From Omphiscola glabra (taxonomy: Eukaryota; Mollusca; Gastropoda; Lymnaeidae): a DNA stretch of 64,000 bases. Positions 1 to 12,560 of the stretch are shown in pieces. Numbering within the stretch: position 1 is the first letter of the stretch; each line of letters begins with the position of its first letter. The notes below the pieces were generated by a model. It saw only the letters and a program-made list of their open reading frames with translations, searched no databases and was not told the DNA's origin. The stretch is from positions 24,907,918-24,971,917 of the forward strand of contig OZ024808.1 in the NCBI GenBank assembly GCA_964017045.1, read 5' to 3'. Both the position numbers and the translations under genes were made by a program.

Positions 1-560
1 ATTGTACATGATAACCCCGTAGAGTTGGGACAGTCAGAAATCGGTGTAGCCTACTCAGAAGTAAACAGTGGACTAGACTGATAGCTCAAGCAGTCAGCTG
101 ACAACGCCGACGTCTTGTGTACAAGTGGATGCACCGGAGCGTGACTTGGCATTCATCACCCATCACCGTAAGCGACAGTGACCCAGAAAGGGACGGAACG
201 ATCAGGCGAACCCTGTAGTGTGCTTTGTGAAGTCTGGAGTGTGTATTGACCCAGCAAGAGTCCAAACCCAGAACAAAAGTAGCAAGAAATAAATAATAAA
301 TGTGGAATAAAAAATTGTTTGATCATTTACTATTAAAAAAAGTCATCATGACCGATAATCTCACCAGTCTTATTTAAATTGTCATGTACTCTGGCGCCTA
401 CTGTAATACCAGTGTTCCAACCTACAGATATTGGATTGCATTACCGCCGAAAAATGACTTCATTATAGAGTGCGCTGGATGATGGATTGAGATCTTTTTA
501 CTCTTCATATAAAGCGACCAGGTCAGGGCGTCAACAAAAACGTCATCGATGACAGAAGTC
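1..560. other. no recognisable gene, left edge
   Basis: I see no convincing coding exon, RNA gene or mobile element. The sequence is mixed in composition and not tandemly repeated. It ends where the 28-bp array begins. Confidence 0.5.
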
Positions 561-1238
561 TAGACCAACGTATATTTTGTCAGTTAGTTAGACAAACGTA
601 TATTTTGTCAGTTAGTTAGACCAACGTATATTTTGTCAGTTAGTTAGACCAACGTATATTTTGTCAGTTAGTTAGACAAACATATATTTTGTCAGTTAGT
701 TAGACAAACGTATATTTTGTCAGTTAGTTAGACAAACGTATATTTTGTCAGTTAGTTAGACAAACGTATATTTTGTCAGTTAGTTAGACCAACGTATATT
801 TTGTCAGTTAGTTAGACAAACATATATTTTGTCAGTTAGTTAGACAAACGTATATTTTGTCAGTTAGTTAGACAAACGTATATTTTGTCAGTTAGTTAGA
901 CAAACGTATAATTTGTCAGTTAGTTAGACAAACGTATAATTTGTCAGTTAGTTAGACAAACGTATATTTTGTCAGTTAGTTAGACAAACGTATAATTTGT
1001 CAGTTAGTTAGACAAACGTATAATTTGTCAGTTAGTTAGACAAACGTATAATTTGTCAGTTAGTTAGAAAACGTATAATTTGTCAGTTAGTTAGACAAAC
1101 GTATATTTTGTCAGTTAGTTAGACAAACGTATAATTTGTCAGTTAGTTAGACAAACGTATATTTTGTCAGTTAGTTAGACCACCGTGAATTTTTTCAGTT
1201 AGTTAGACAAACGTATATGTTGTAAGTTAGACAAACGA
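561..1238. repeat. 28-bp minisatellite, about 24 copies
   Basis: The unit contains TTAGTTAGACAAACGTATAT followed by TTTGTCAG. Copies differ by single substitutions (CAACG/AAACG, TATATT/TATAAT), and the TATAAT variant clusters in the second half, as expected from local copy turnover. The last copies are degenerate. I see no coding potential. Confidence 0.95.
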
Positions 1239-1532
1239 GTAAATTTGCATTTAAAATTAAGAGTTAAGCATACATCCCAAATGACCTTGTCTTCATCTCT
1301 GCATTTAGTGGGGGGTTTTTTTGGGTGCTTTTCCACGACTTTCAGACGCCAGTGGAAAGTTAATGCCGCAGCTCAGATCACTGGTCGTGATGAGGTGGCC
1401 GGCAATTAGACTAGTTAGTCGGATAATGATCCGTTGGCACCGTTTCGACAATCAGTCGCTCCTGTACAACCACGTCAAAGCGACGCAATCGTCGATGTTC
1501 AACGCCGCGTAGTCCACGCCGAGGGAATTAAG

Positions 1533-1962
1533 AGACTGGATCTTCTATTGTAAGCTCTTGGTTTAACACCGATGGACCGGATCTTCTATTGTAAGCTCTT
1601 GGTTTCATTCACTGATGGACTGGATCTTCTATTGTAGGCTCTTGGCTTAACACCGATGGACCGGATCTTCTATTGTAAGCTCTTGGTTTCATTCACTGAT
1701 GGACTGGATCTTCTATTGTAGGCTCTTGGCTTAACACCGATGGACCGGATCTTCTATTGTAAGCTCTTTGCTTAAGTCACTGATGGACTGGATCTTCTAT
1801 TGTAAGCTCTTGGTTTCATTCACTGATGGACTGGATCTTCTATTGTAAGCTCTTGGTTTCATTCACTGATGGACTGGATCTTCTATTGTAAGCTTTTGGC
1901 TTAACACCGATGGACCGGATCTTCTATTGTAAGCTCTTGGCTTAAGTTACCGATCACTGATG
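1533..1962. repeat. 39-43-bp minisatellite, about 10 copies
   Basis: The unit core is GGATCTTCTATTGTAAGCTC followed by TTGG. Two spacer types alternate between cores (TTAACACCGATGGACC and TTTCATTCACTGATGGACT), so part of the array looks like a two-unit higher-order repeat. The preceding stretch 1239-1532 shows nothing I recognise. Confidence 0.9.
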
Positions 1963-3094
1963 GTGTTCCAATGACGTCACCCGATGACTGTGTATAATGT
2001 GTTTTTAAGTTTATACTTTGCAGAGCATTTTGGTGTCTCATTGTTAGAGGTGTGTAGTATATATTATATTCATTACAGCTATAGAGGTTTGTAGAATATG
2101 CTATAATTACAGTGCTAGAAGTATGTAGTATATAGTATACTTATTACACCATTTGTAGCTGTATATTGAGTGTCTATCCGTTTCATACAATAGGAAGAAA
2201 TGAATGGGTAAGTGGTCTGATTGAATGGAACAACTTTGTTGGCTTTTAGTTGACACCAAAAAATGCAAAATGGATATCCCGCTGATACAAAATGGATATC
2301 ACACTGATACACAATGGATATCACACTGATACAAAATTTTAATGAACATCAAACTAATACAAAATGGAGATACCAATCAAACATATTTTATTATACGACA
2401 CGACTTTAGCTACAAAAATAAATTACAGTTTAATTTGATTAAAAAAAGAAATAGCATATATTTGATGTCATATGTCATTTGTCAACAGGAAATAGACATC
2501 TGAAATGCCCTGAAGATTTAACAGATTTGCTGCAGATTCAGTCTTCCCAGGTGACACATTCTTTTAGTGGCGTCAATACACGTTCTTTGAGAAAGAACAG
2601 TTGGGGCAATTCAAATGTACCTAGGTTCAGTTATTTCTTTCAGAAGTCTTATGCCAGGCGCACAAAGACAACATAACCATCATCAACCTTAAACTTCTTG
2701 AAAGGACAACGTCCACAGTATTCGGAACTGGAGTCAGTTACTGAGTCAAATATAAATTTAAAGAAAGTAATCGAATCTGATCAATCTTGGGGGTTGATTT
2801 GAATGTATGCTTAAATCTCCTAGACACGAGCAAGGGTATAACTCTTACGTAAGTCATCCCCCAAAATATCATGTCGTTTTAACAACAAAAACAACGAATT
2901 CACAGGGGCTATAAAATTGAATAGGAAACAAACTCGTCTTCTCGCCACCTCAAAGAAGCTGCACGTTATACATATGATATTGAATATGCTTCAGCAAATG
3001 CATGCATTGTTCCCAGTAACATACATACTTCAGCACGTGCTGATAGCGAGTATATTTTAAAGGGCACTCGTCGAGACTCCGGACTCGTTACCAG
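1963..3094. other. non-repetitive spacer with a short 22-bp repeat
   Basis: Mostly AT-rich sequence without a supported gene. Between about 2268 and 2372 the phrase ACTGATACAAAATGGATATC recurs four to five times. The short open frames here have no recognisable protein features. Confidence 0.5.
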
Positions 3095-5305
3095 GATGTC
3101 TGAGAAAACAACAAGCAAGTACTCAATTATGTTTTTGGGAAGACAACCAAGCACTCAATCATGTATCTGGGAAGACACCAAGCACTCAATCATGTTTCTG
3201 GGAAGACAACCAAGCACTCAATCATTTCTCTGGGAAGACAACCAAGCAGTCAATCATGTCTCTAGGAAGACACCAATAATTCAATCATGTCTCTGGGAAG
3301 ACAACCAAGCACTCAATCATGTCTCGGGGAAGACACTAAGCAGCACTCTATAATGTCTCTGTGAAGACACCAAGCACTCAATCATGTCTCTGGGAAGATA
3401 AAAGCACTCAATCATGTCTCTGGGAAGACAACTAAGCACTCAATCATGTCTCTGCGAAGACAACCAAGCACTCAATCATGTCTCTAGGAAGATACCAAGC
3501 AGTCAATCATGTCTCTGAAAAGACAACAATAACTCAATCATGTCTCTGGGAAGACAACAAGCAGTTATTCAAATCTCTGGAAAGACAACAAGCACTCAAT
3601 CATGTCTCTGAGAAGACAACAAGCAGTTAATCAAATCTCTGGAAAGACAACAAGCAGTCAATCATGTCTCTGAGAAGACAAAAAGCAGTCAATCATGTCT
3701 CTGGGAAGACAACCAAGCACGCAATCATGTCTCTGTGAAGACACCAAGCACTCAATCATGTCTATAGGAAGACACCAAGCACTCAATCATGTCTCTAGGA
3801 AGACACCAAGCAGTCAATTATGTCTCTGGGAAGACAAACAAGCAGTCAATAATGTCTCTGGGAAGACAAGCAAGCAGTCAATCATGTCTCTGGGAAGACA
3901 ACTAAGCACTCAATCATATCTCTGGGAAGACAACTAAGCACTCAATCACATCTCTGAGAAGACACCAAGCAGTCAATCATGTCTCTAGGAAGACACCAAT
4001 CACTCAATCATGTATTTGGGAAGACAACAAGCACTCAATCATGTCTCTGGGAAGACAACACGCACTCAATCATGTCTCTGCGAAGACAACCAAGCACTCA
4101 ATCATGTTGCTAGGAAGACACCAAGCAGTCAATCATGTCTCTGAGAAGACAACAAGCACTAAATCATGTCTCTGGGAAGACAACTAAGTACTCAATCATA
4201 TCTCTGAGAAGACACTAAGCAGTCAATCATGTCTCTGAGAAGACAACAAGCACTCAATCATGTCTCTAGGAAGACAACAAACACTCAATCATGTCTCTGG
4301 GAAGACAACTAAGCACTCAATCATATCTCTGAGAAGACACCAAGCAGTCAATCATGTCTCTGAGAAGACAACAAGCACTCAATCATGGCTCTGGGAAGAC
4401 AACAAGCACTCAATCATGTCTCTGAGAAGACACCAAGCACTCAGTCATGTCTCTAGGAAGACACCAAGCAGTCAATCATGTCTTTGAGAAGACAACAAGC
4501 ACTCAATCATGTCTCTGGGAAGACAACTAAGTACTCAATCATATCTCTGAGAAGACACCAAGCAGTCAGTCATGTGTCTGAGAAGACACCAAGCAGTCAA
4601 TCATGTCTTTGAGAAGACAACAAGCACTCAATCATGTCTCTGGGAAGACAACTAAGTACTCAATCATATCTCTGAGAAGACACCAAGCAGTCAATCATGT
4701 CTCTGAGAAGACAACAAGCCTTCAATCATGTCTCTGAGAAGACACCAAGCACTCAATCATGTCTCTAGGAAGACACCAAGCCCTCATGCATGTCTTTAGG
4801 AAGACACCAAACACTCAATCATGGCTCTGGGAAGACAACAAGCAATCAATCATGTCTCTGCGAAGACAACAAGCACTCAATCATGTCTCTAGGAAGACAC
4901 CAAGCAGTCAATCATGTCTCTGAGAAGACAACAAGCACTCAATCATGTCTCTGGGAAGACAACTAAGTACTCAATCATATCTCTGAGAAGACACCAAGCA
5001 GTCAATCATGTCTCTGAGAAGACAACAAGCACTCAATCATGTCTCTGGGAAGACAACAAGCATTCAATCATGTCTCTAAGAAGACACCAAGCACTCAATC
5101 ATGTCTCTAGAAAGACACCAAGCACTCAATCATGTCTTTGGGAAGACACCAAGCACTCAATCATGTCTCTGGGAAGATACCAAGCAGCACTGAATCGTGT
5201 CTCTGGGAAGACACCAAGCACTCAATCATGTCTCTGGGAAAATACCAAGCAGCACTCAATCATGTCTATGAGAAGACACCAATCACTCAATCCTGGATGG
5301 ACTCA
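3095..5305. repeat. ~31-bp minisatellite, about 70 copies
   Basis: A 2.2-kb array of a unit containing CAATCATGTCTCTGGGAAGA and a variable CAACAAGCACT part. Unit length varies slightly (about 28-34 bp) through small indels, so the reading frame wanders. The several ATG-started open frames inside it are all the same repeat seen in shifting phase and are not annotated as genes. Confidence 0.95.
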
Positions 5306-5466
5306 ACATTAAAAAAATGAACGACTGCCAAAAAGAAATCCACTCAGAGATAACTACTTATGGAAAGAGTTTTTGTTACATTTCCACCGATTCCTCTAGA
5401 TTAGCTGGTTCATTTATCCCAAATAAAATAAACTTTATGGTATCTCATAAATACACACACGTCACG

Positions 5467-5503
<37 letters not shown>

Positions 5504-7778
5504 CCGTCTTAAAACGTTCCTGGTCAGATTAAATGTTTCATTAAAAAAAAAAGATTCCCAAATTATTACTTGTTTAAGAATTGTTTTACTTGGACTTTGC
5601 AACCAACCAAATATTCTACATCCAGTGTTGCCGCTGAATGTGGGTCTACAAAAAAATGGCGGACTTTGGACTTTAGCTTCTTCTAGCGACAGTATGCTTC
5701 AGACACCATGCCATAGTCACTTAATCACTAAACAAACAATGGTTTTTAAAGTATCATTTTCCTGCATTACTAGGCAATATTTTCTAGTCAAGGTCTTAAA
5801 CTTCTTTCCGGCATTATATTTTAACAGCGGTCATTTTCCTATATTCGAAATTTTAATGATCACAATTCCTCAATTCTTAAAGCGGGAATTTATATAATTT
5901 CGATTGGTTTTAGAAACCATTACACATTTTAAACGTGCCCCCAATTTTCATTTGTGTAGCTTTCCCCAAGCGTAGAGTTTTAAACATCTGAATGTAAGTG
6001 TAACGCATCACTACGCCCAAAGTTCATAAAGTTTTAAATATACATATCACTCATATGATGTTAACAGCGTTGAACAGTTCTAAGAGCGGAAATGAACCAA
6101 CGGTCGCAATGGCTTTTTCTGATGTCTGCCTAATCACGAAAGTAGGGGGGATAAGGCAACAACGAGGTACAAGGACACTTGACAATGACTGGGTCGTCCT
6201 GACAGAGGAGGCAAAGAGGCGCTACTCTAGCTGTCATCGGCCAGCTATTAACCCACTTTGATTTTTTTTATTTCCTTGGAGTTGGAAGCGCTTCCAAATG
6301 TGTCCGTCTCATGACCATGGCATCAATGTTTGTCATACGTCAACACATTTTGGATACATATTCTTGTACAGACGTTTTGATGGGAGTTGTTATTTCTTGT
6401 GAACAATGGCAGGGGAGGTGATAATTGTTGCCCCCTCTTATGTTATTTGTCATAATATCAGATTTGTATGCTGGAAGAAGTTCAGATTTGGATGATGGAA
6501 TGAGTTATCTTCAAAAGTACACGAGGTTGTTGGTCTAACGAGAGTTGTGTTGGTGTGAGTAGTTTGAAAGGACAAAACAAAATTAACGAGGCTGTTGGTC
6601 TAACGAGAGTTGTGGTGGTGTGAGTAGGCTGAAATGGCAATAGGCACGAGACCAGAAACTGCTCGAATACATGTGACGTCAGCATGGAGGCCCGCGGCGT
6701 AATAAACTATTTACCCTTTGTTCACCATTGCATCCGTTATTATCCCAATGCTATAAGCCTAACGTTATTAGACGAATGTGATAAGCCTAATGTTATTATT
6801 CCAATGAGATAAGCCTAAACGTTATAAACATAGTGATCGTTCTTAGGATAAACCTAAACAAATGCAAAAAAAAAAAATAATAAATAAAGGAAAGAAAGAC
6901 GATAGAACGAAAGATGGAAAAATTAAAAAAAAATTGATGTCACAGGAGACGAAAATCCATCTTACTTTCAAGGTGCTGATTGGAAAAAAAAATCTAAAAA
7001 AAAAGAAAAAAAAAACAGAAAAAAACGACGTGGCTTCTTTCTGTGCCAATTTGTAAGCATAAAGTTGAAAATTACCATTTTTGTTCCAAACGTGCAGTCT
7101 GCCCAGGAGAATAACTGACCCAGTAAGCAGCAGATTTCAACGTCTTACGAAATACTTAGTAACAAAAAAAAATGGGAAAGAGGTTTTGTGGAGACACAAG
7201 AAATGAAGAATTGATCTTGGAACTTAAAGACGTCCGATATTTGAAGATGTTACGCTAACGTCCAACTGATGCGTCTGCACTGCGGAGCTCAGATTATTTT
7301 TAGTGCGCGTTGATCGGTGGGAACAATAATATTTCCTAATATCTGTAACGACAGGCCAACAGCAAAGCGTTCATTGAACACTTTTCTCTTTTAAAAAAAG
7401 GAAAATTGACTCGAGGCGTTGACATTCACGTCCACGGGCGTCACGCTATTGATAGATGCTGCGAGATAATGGATCGATCTGTTGTCGGGGTCGATGAAGA
7501 AATGAGCAGTGCCTGGTAGGAGAAGCGGTGAGTACGTAAAAGAGATTGCTCAGTATACGAGGTTATAATATGTTCAATCATTTATGGTTTCATAATCAGG
7601 GATTGAGAGATATGTGATTCGATCGGTTCAATTTATACAAAATGAATTACAAAGAGATTTTTTAAAACCACAAATTGCTACGTGTCCCACGATAACACAG
7701 TCAACGACATGACTGAAACAACACGTGTTTTAACGTGGTTTGGCAATAGGGCTATTCACCAGATGAATGAATGCATGT
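5306..7778. other. non-genic stretch with a CA microsatellite
   Basis: A (CA)n tract of about 34 bp lies near 5467-5500. A pair of imperfect ~75-bp direct repeats (TGTTGGTCTAACGAGAGTTG) occupies about 6525-6630. Short repeats of ATAAGCCTAA.GTTAT lie at 6745-6850, followed by A-rich sequence at 6860-7030. No exon could be supported. Confidence 0.45.
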
Positions 7779-8600
7779 GACTGAAACACTCCATATGTCA
7801 TGATTGCGTGTGACTGAAACACCTCAGATGTCATGATTATGTGTGACTGAAACACGCTGTATGTCATAATTGTGTATGACTGAGACATTCCAGTTGTCAT
7901 GATTGTGTGTTACTGATACACTCCAGATGTCATGATTGTGTTTGACTGAAAGACTCCATATGTCATGTTTGTGTGCGACTGAAACACTTCAGATGTCATG
8001 TTTGTGTGCGACTTAAACACCTCAGATGTCTTGATTGTGTGCCTCAGATGTCATGTTTGTGTGCGACTTAAACACCTCAGATGTCATGTTTGTGTGCGAC
8101 TGAAACACCTCAGATGTCATGTTTGTGTGCGACTTAAACACCTCAGATGTCTTGATTGTGTGCCTCAGATGTCATGTTTGTGTGCGACTTAAACACCTCA
8201 GATGTCATGTTTGTGTGCGACTGAAACACCTCAGATGTCATGTTTGTGTGCGACTGAAACACCTCAGATGTCATGTTTGTGTGCGACTGAAACACCTCAG
8301 ATGTCATGTTTGTGTGCGACTTAAACACCTCAGATGTCTTGATTGTGTGCCTCAGATGTCATGTTTGTGTGCGACTGAAACACCTCAGATGTCATGTTTG
8401 TGTGCGACTGAAACAGTTCAGATGTCATGTTTGTGTGCGACTGAAACACTTCAGATGTCATGATTGTGTGTGACTGTAACACTCCAGATGTTATCTTTGC
8501 GTGCGACTGAAATCCCTCAGATGTCATGATTGTGTGCCTCAGATGTCATGCTTGTGTGCGACTGAAACACCTCAGATGTCATGATTGTGTGTGCTGAATC
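7779..8600. repeat. 33-bp minisatellite, about 25 copies
   Basis: The unit contains CTCAGATGTCATGTTTGTGT then GCGACTGAAACAC. A shorter unit lacking the GACTGAAACAC part (TTGATTGTGTGCCTCAGATG) recurs at roughly regular intervals near 8030, 8155, 8340 and 8525, giving a higher-order pattern. Open frames on both strands are periodic shadows. Confidence 0.92.
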
Positions 8601-8791
8601 ACTAGTTGTACTATTTTTTGTTAATTTTTTTTTTAAATTCCCAACACATTACATCTTAGAACACATCACTATGATGAATTTGTTTACCATATTGTGTGCA
8701 TTCCAACATGATTAATTTAATTAACTTTTCATTCATTTATAAATAGAACATAAATAAAGGAGCAAGAAATGATTGTGCTTGGGAAAAAAAA

Positions 8792-8862
8792 GGACAGTAA
8801 GACGATTAAAAGTGACGTTTCGGCTCAACGCCTTCTTCTTAAGCAGACAAAACAGAATCGAG
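8792..8862 (-). repeat. dispersed element end with hammerhead-like core (copy A)
   Basis: Read on the minus strand, this contains AGAAGGCGTTGAGCCGAAAC within T/C-rich flanks. It closely resembles 32592-32655 (minus) and more weakly 20520-20580 (plus). The shared order is a CTGANGA-like box, a short G/C stem and GAAAC. That is the arrangement of a hammerhead ribozyme core, known in Penelope-like elements and retrozymes. In this copy the CTGANGA box is mutated. The assignment to a family is inference. Confidence 0.35.
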
Positions 8863-10261
8863 ACACAACAAATGAATTTAAATTTAAAAAATCTACATTT
8901 TATCCTTAAGTGTAAATGGAGCAGTATTTTGTTGGTACACATTTGTAGGTAAAGGTGTCAGGTGACCTTCTGTAAGAGCTGGGCATTGAGGTCATCTAAA
9001 GCCCGTGTCACACAGTCAGACTATTTAATTAATGTGATCAGAAAACAAAATATGCCACAATTTTACTCAACTTCATGTATTTGGGGGGGGGGGGGGAGGG
9101 GGGCAAATAGAGGTAAGGAGAAATTTGATTTTGTTCAGTTTCAATGTCATGAGGCATTTGATGAAAACCATTTTAAAAAGAAAATTATCGTATCATCAAA
9201 ATATTGATTTATGCACCGGACAAGGGTTTAGACGGTGCAAATTCAAGATGAAATATGAACTGGATGATCGCGGAAAAGACTCGTAGTCAGCACAAGTAAA
9301 AGCCATCTGATAGAGACAAGCATTGACACCGTCTACAACATACTGTTATATTACTTATTAACAGGTTCTGTGTAACCTTTAAAAAAAAAATAAATCCGTC
9401 ATAGTAACATCGCTTTTGTTCGTGGGTGGCTGTCTGACTGGGTGGCTGGCTGGCTGGATGGCAAAATCTGCGGACGGCTAACTGACACACGTCCCACCAG
9501 GCTATCGAGTCGAAACTTGACAAATTGTCTTGTTGTCAATGACAACACATTATCTTCAAATTTCTGCGCCATCCCCGTACACCAACACCCCCAGAATAAG
9601 TTTGACCTGCTTTGCGAGTGAAATTGAAAATATCATTTCCGAAAACTGAGCTAAATGTGATTATTAAAAAAATATCGTTTGGTGCGAATATTTAATTTTG
9701 TTATTTATAAAATTGTTGTTAAAAGCGGGTGGGTCATTAGAATATTAATATAGTTCAGGGACGGTCAAAATTATGCGGTTGCGAGCCTTGAGGAAATCTA
9801 AGGGGGGGGGGGATCAAATTAAGATCCTTATTAAGTGCTTATCTTGTATGCTTGTTTGATCAACTTTTCAGCCCCACCCCATTGCGCCCGTGTCTCTGGC
9901 ATTGTAACACCGGAGCTGGTCTGGCTTAATCGTCGTAACATAATTTTTTTTCTTTCTTGTGTTTTCTCGGGATACCCGCTACACCACTATGTAGCCTTCC
10001 AAAGTGTGCTAACCTAAAGTGTTCAATATTCTCAGAGTGCTACCCACAGTTGTTCATCATTTACTTGGACCATCTTAAGTGTGTTTTTTTCCTTTCCAGT
10101 GTGCTACTCCCAGTTTTTTCCACATAAGAGGTTTGAAGCAACTCAACCATCAACATATGGATAATTGAATCCATTCAACAATCATCCAAAGGAATCAAAG
10201 ATTTGGGAAAACTGGACTTAAAAGTAAATCAAAAGACAACCCAATCTTAAGAGATTAGAAC
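8863..10261. other. non-genic spacer with G-runs
   Basis: AT-rich sequence with G homopolymer runs near 9085 and 9803. No coding exon, RNA gene or transposon end could be supported. Confidence 0.45.
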
Positions 10262-11110
10262 ATTTCTGCAACTCAGTTGTCTCATGTATCATATGATACA
10301 GTATCTCTTAGTAACTCAGTTGTCTCATGTATCATATGATACAGTATATCTTAGTAACTCAGTTGTCTCATGTATCATATGATACAGTATCTCTTAGTAA
10401 CTCAGTTGTCTCATGTATCAAATAATACAGTATCTCTAAGTAACTCAGTTGTATTATGTATCATATGATACAGTATCTCTAAGTAACTCAGTTGTCTCAT
10501 GTATCAAATGATACAGTATCTCTTAGTAACTCAGTTGTCTCATGTATCATATGATACAGTATCTTTAAGTAACTCAGTTGTCTCATGTATCATATGATAC
10601 AGTATCTCTTAGTAACTCAGTTGTCTCATGTATCATATGATATATTATCTCTTAGTAACTCAGTTGTCTCATGTATCAAATGATAGAGTATCTCTTAGTA
10701 ACTCAGTTGTCTCATGTATCATATGATACAGTATCTCTTAGTAACTCAGTTGTCTCATGTATCATATGATATATTATCTCTTAGTAACTCAGTTGTCTCA
10801 TGTATCAAATGATATAGTATCTCTTAGTAACTCAGTTGTCTCATGTATCATATGATATAGTATCTCTTAGTAACTCAGTTGTCTCATGTATCCTATGATA
10901 CAGTATCTCTTAGTAACTCAGTTGTCTCATGTATCAAATGATATAGTATCTCTTAGTAACTCAGTTGTCTCATGTATCATATGATATAGTATCTCTAAGT
11001 AACTCAGTTGTCTCATTATATTATATGATATATTATCTCTAAGTAACTCAGTTGTCTCATGTATCAAATGATATATTATCTCTAAGTAACTCAGTTTTCC
11101 TATGTATGAA
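10262..11110. repeat. 43-bp minisatellite with a 16-bp palindrome per unit, about 19 copies
   Basis: Each unit contains AACTCAGTTGTCTCATGTAT. In most copies it also holds the perfect palindrome TGTATCATATGATACA followed by GTATCTCTTAGT. Variants alter one arm (TCAAATGATA). The array is therefore a regular series of potential small cruciforms about 43 bp apart. The sequence after it to 11555 is unremarkable. Confidence 0.93.
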
Positions 11111-11559
11111 ATTATATAGCCTCTCTGTGGCAAACACCCAATAATGGTTGAGCAATCTCCAAAAGAATGTACTAAAATTAAAGGCATACAATGTTTTGAG
11201 TAGCAAGCCAAACATAAAAAATCCAATGGAAAAAACAAATTTCCTAAAGGATTAATGGACAGTTGCTAATACCGATTGGGGGAAATGCTTTTCCAAATTA
11301 TGTCCAAAATCTTGGCCCCCGGCAGTTATCCTCGAAAAGATACAGGCTCGTGAGCAAAGGAACGGAAGTTATGATACGAAACGATGTCATCAATGCACAG
11401 ACGGGCCCATTCTACATCGGACCAAAGTAACGGTGACCGTCTTCATCCTGCAGTACTCGTCGACATCCGTCATAACTTGGTTCTTTCAGGACTACGAGTT
11501 GACGACAAAAACAATATTATCGACTCTATAGTTTGCGAGAAGCATAATGAAAGTACACC

Positions 11560-12266
11560 TTGGTACTCTAGGGTGATAGAACATCTTGATACTCTATGGG
11601 TGATAGAACACCATGATACTCTAGAGGTTATAGAACATGTTGATACGCTAGGGGTGATAGAACACCATGATACTCTAAGAGTGATAGAACACCTTGATAC
11701 TCTGGGTGTGATAGAACACCTTGATACTCTAGAGGTTATAGAACATGTTGATACTCTAGGGGTGATAGAGCACCATGATACTATAAGAGTAATAAAACAC
11801 CTTGATACTCTGGGTGTGATAGAACATGTTGATACTCTAGGGGTGATATAACACCATGATACTCTAGGGGTTATAGAACACCATGATACTCTAGGGGTTA
11901 TAGAACACCATGATACTCTAGGGGTGATATAACACCATGATACTCTAGGGGTTATAGAACACCATATTACTCTAGGGGTGATATAACACCATGATACTCT
12001 AGGGGTTATAGAACACCATGATACTCTAGGGGTTATAGAACACCATGATACTCTAGGGGTTATAGAACACCATGATACTCTAGGGGTTATAGAACACCAT
12101 GATACTCTAGGGGTTATAGAACACCATGATATTCTAGGGGTTATAGAACACCATGATACTCTAGGGGTTATAGAACACCATGATACTCTAGGGGTTATAG
12201 AACACCATGATACTCTAGGGGTTATAGAACACCATGATACTCTAGGGGTTATAGAACACCATGATA
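11560..12266. repeat. 27-bp minisatellite, about 26 copies
   Basis: The unit is GGGGTTATAGAACACCATGA plus TACTCTA. The 27-bp period is a multiple of three, so a long minus-strand open frame with a 9-residue repeat runs through it. Nothing suggests that frame is translated. The array continues in degenerate form at 12459-12560 beyond an inserted MITE. Confidence 0.95.
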
Positions 12267-12274
12267 CTCTAGGG

Positions 12275-12458
12275 CGGGCCTGCACAACATAAAATGTAAT
12301 ACTGTAATAAAAACTTGTGCGGGCCGAAAGAAAATAGGACACGGGGAGGAAAGTTATTAAGAAAAACTATAATAAAAAAGAATGCGTTATTTCGAGGGCC
12401 GCAAAGTGTGAGCTGGCAAGCCGCATGCGGCCCAAGGGCCGTATGTTGTGCAGGCCTG
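12275..12458. mobile_element. 184-bp non-autonomous hAT-type MITE inserted in the 27-bp minisatellite
   Basis: The ends are inverted repeats. The left end reads CGGGCCTGCACAACATA, and the right end in reverse complement reads CAGGCCTGCACAACATA, one mismatch in 17. An exact 8-bp direct duplication, CTCTAGGG, flanks it at 12267-12274 and 12459-12466, as hAT transposases make. The interior is AT-rich with a GGCCGCA...TGCGGCC subterminal inversion and has no coding capacity. It must have been mobilised in trans. Confidence 0.9.
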
Positions 12459-12560
12459 CTCTAGGGATTATAGAACACCATGAAACACTAAGATGAAAAT
12501 AACACCTTGAAACTATGGGATATAAATAACACCTTGATGCTGTAAGGGTGATGCTTCGCA

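Noticed and set aside
3095..5305. Possible CRISPR array or cysteine-rich repeat protein
   Set aside because: There are no unique spacers between repeats and the DNA is eukaryotic. Unit length varies, so no frame is maintained.
6843..7056. Overlapping Lys-rich and Phe-rich frames on opposite strands
   Set aside because: A/T homopolymer bias; no splice sites or domain features.
11470..12342. 290-codon minus-strand open frame with a 9-residue repeat
   Set aside because: It is the 27-bp minisatellite translated. It reads through the MITE boundary by chance and has no signal, domain or splice support.
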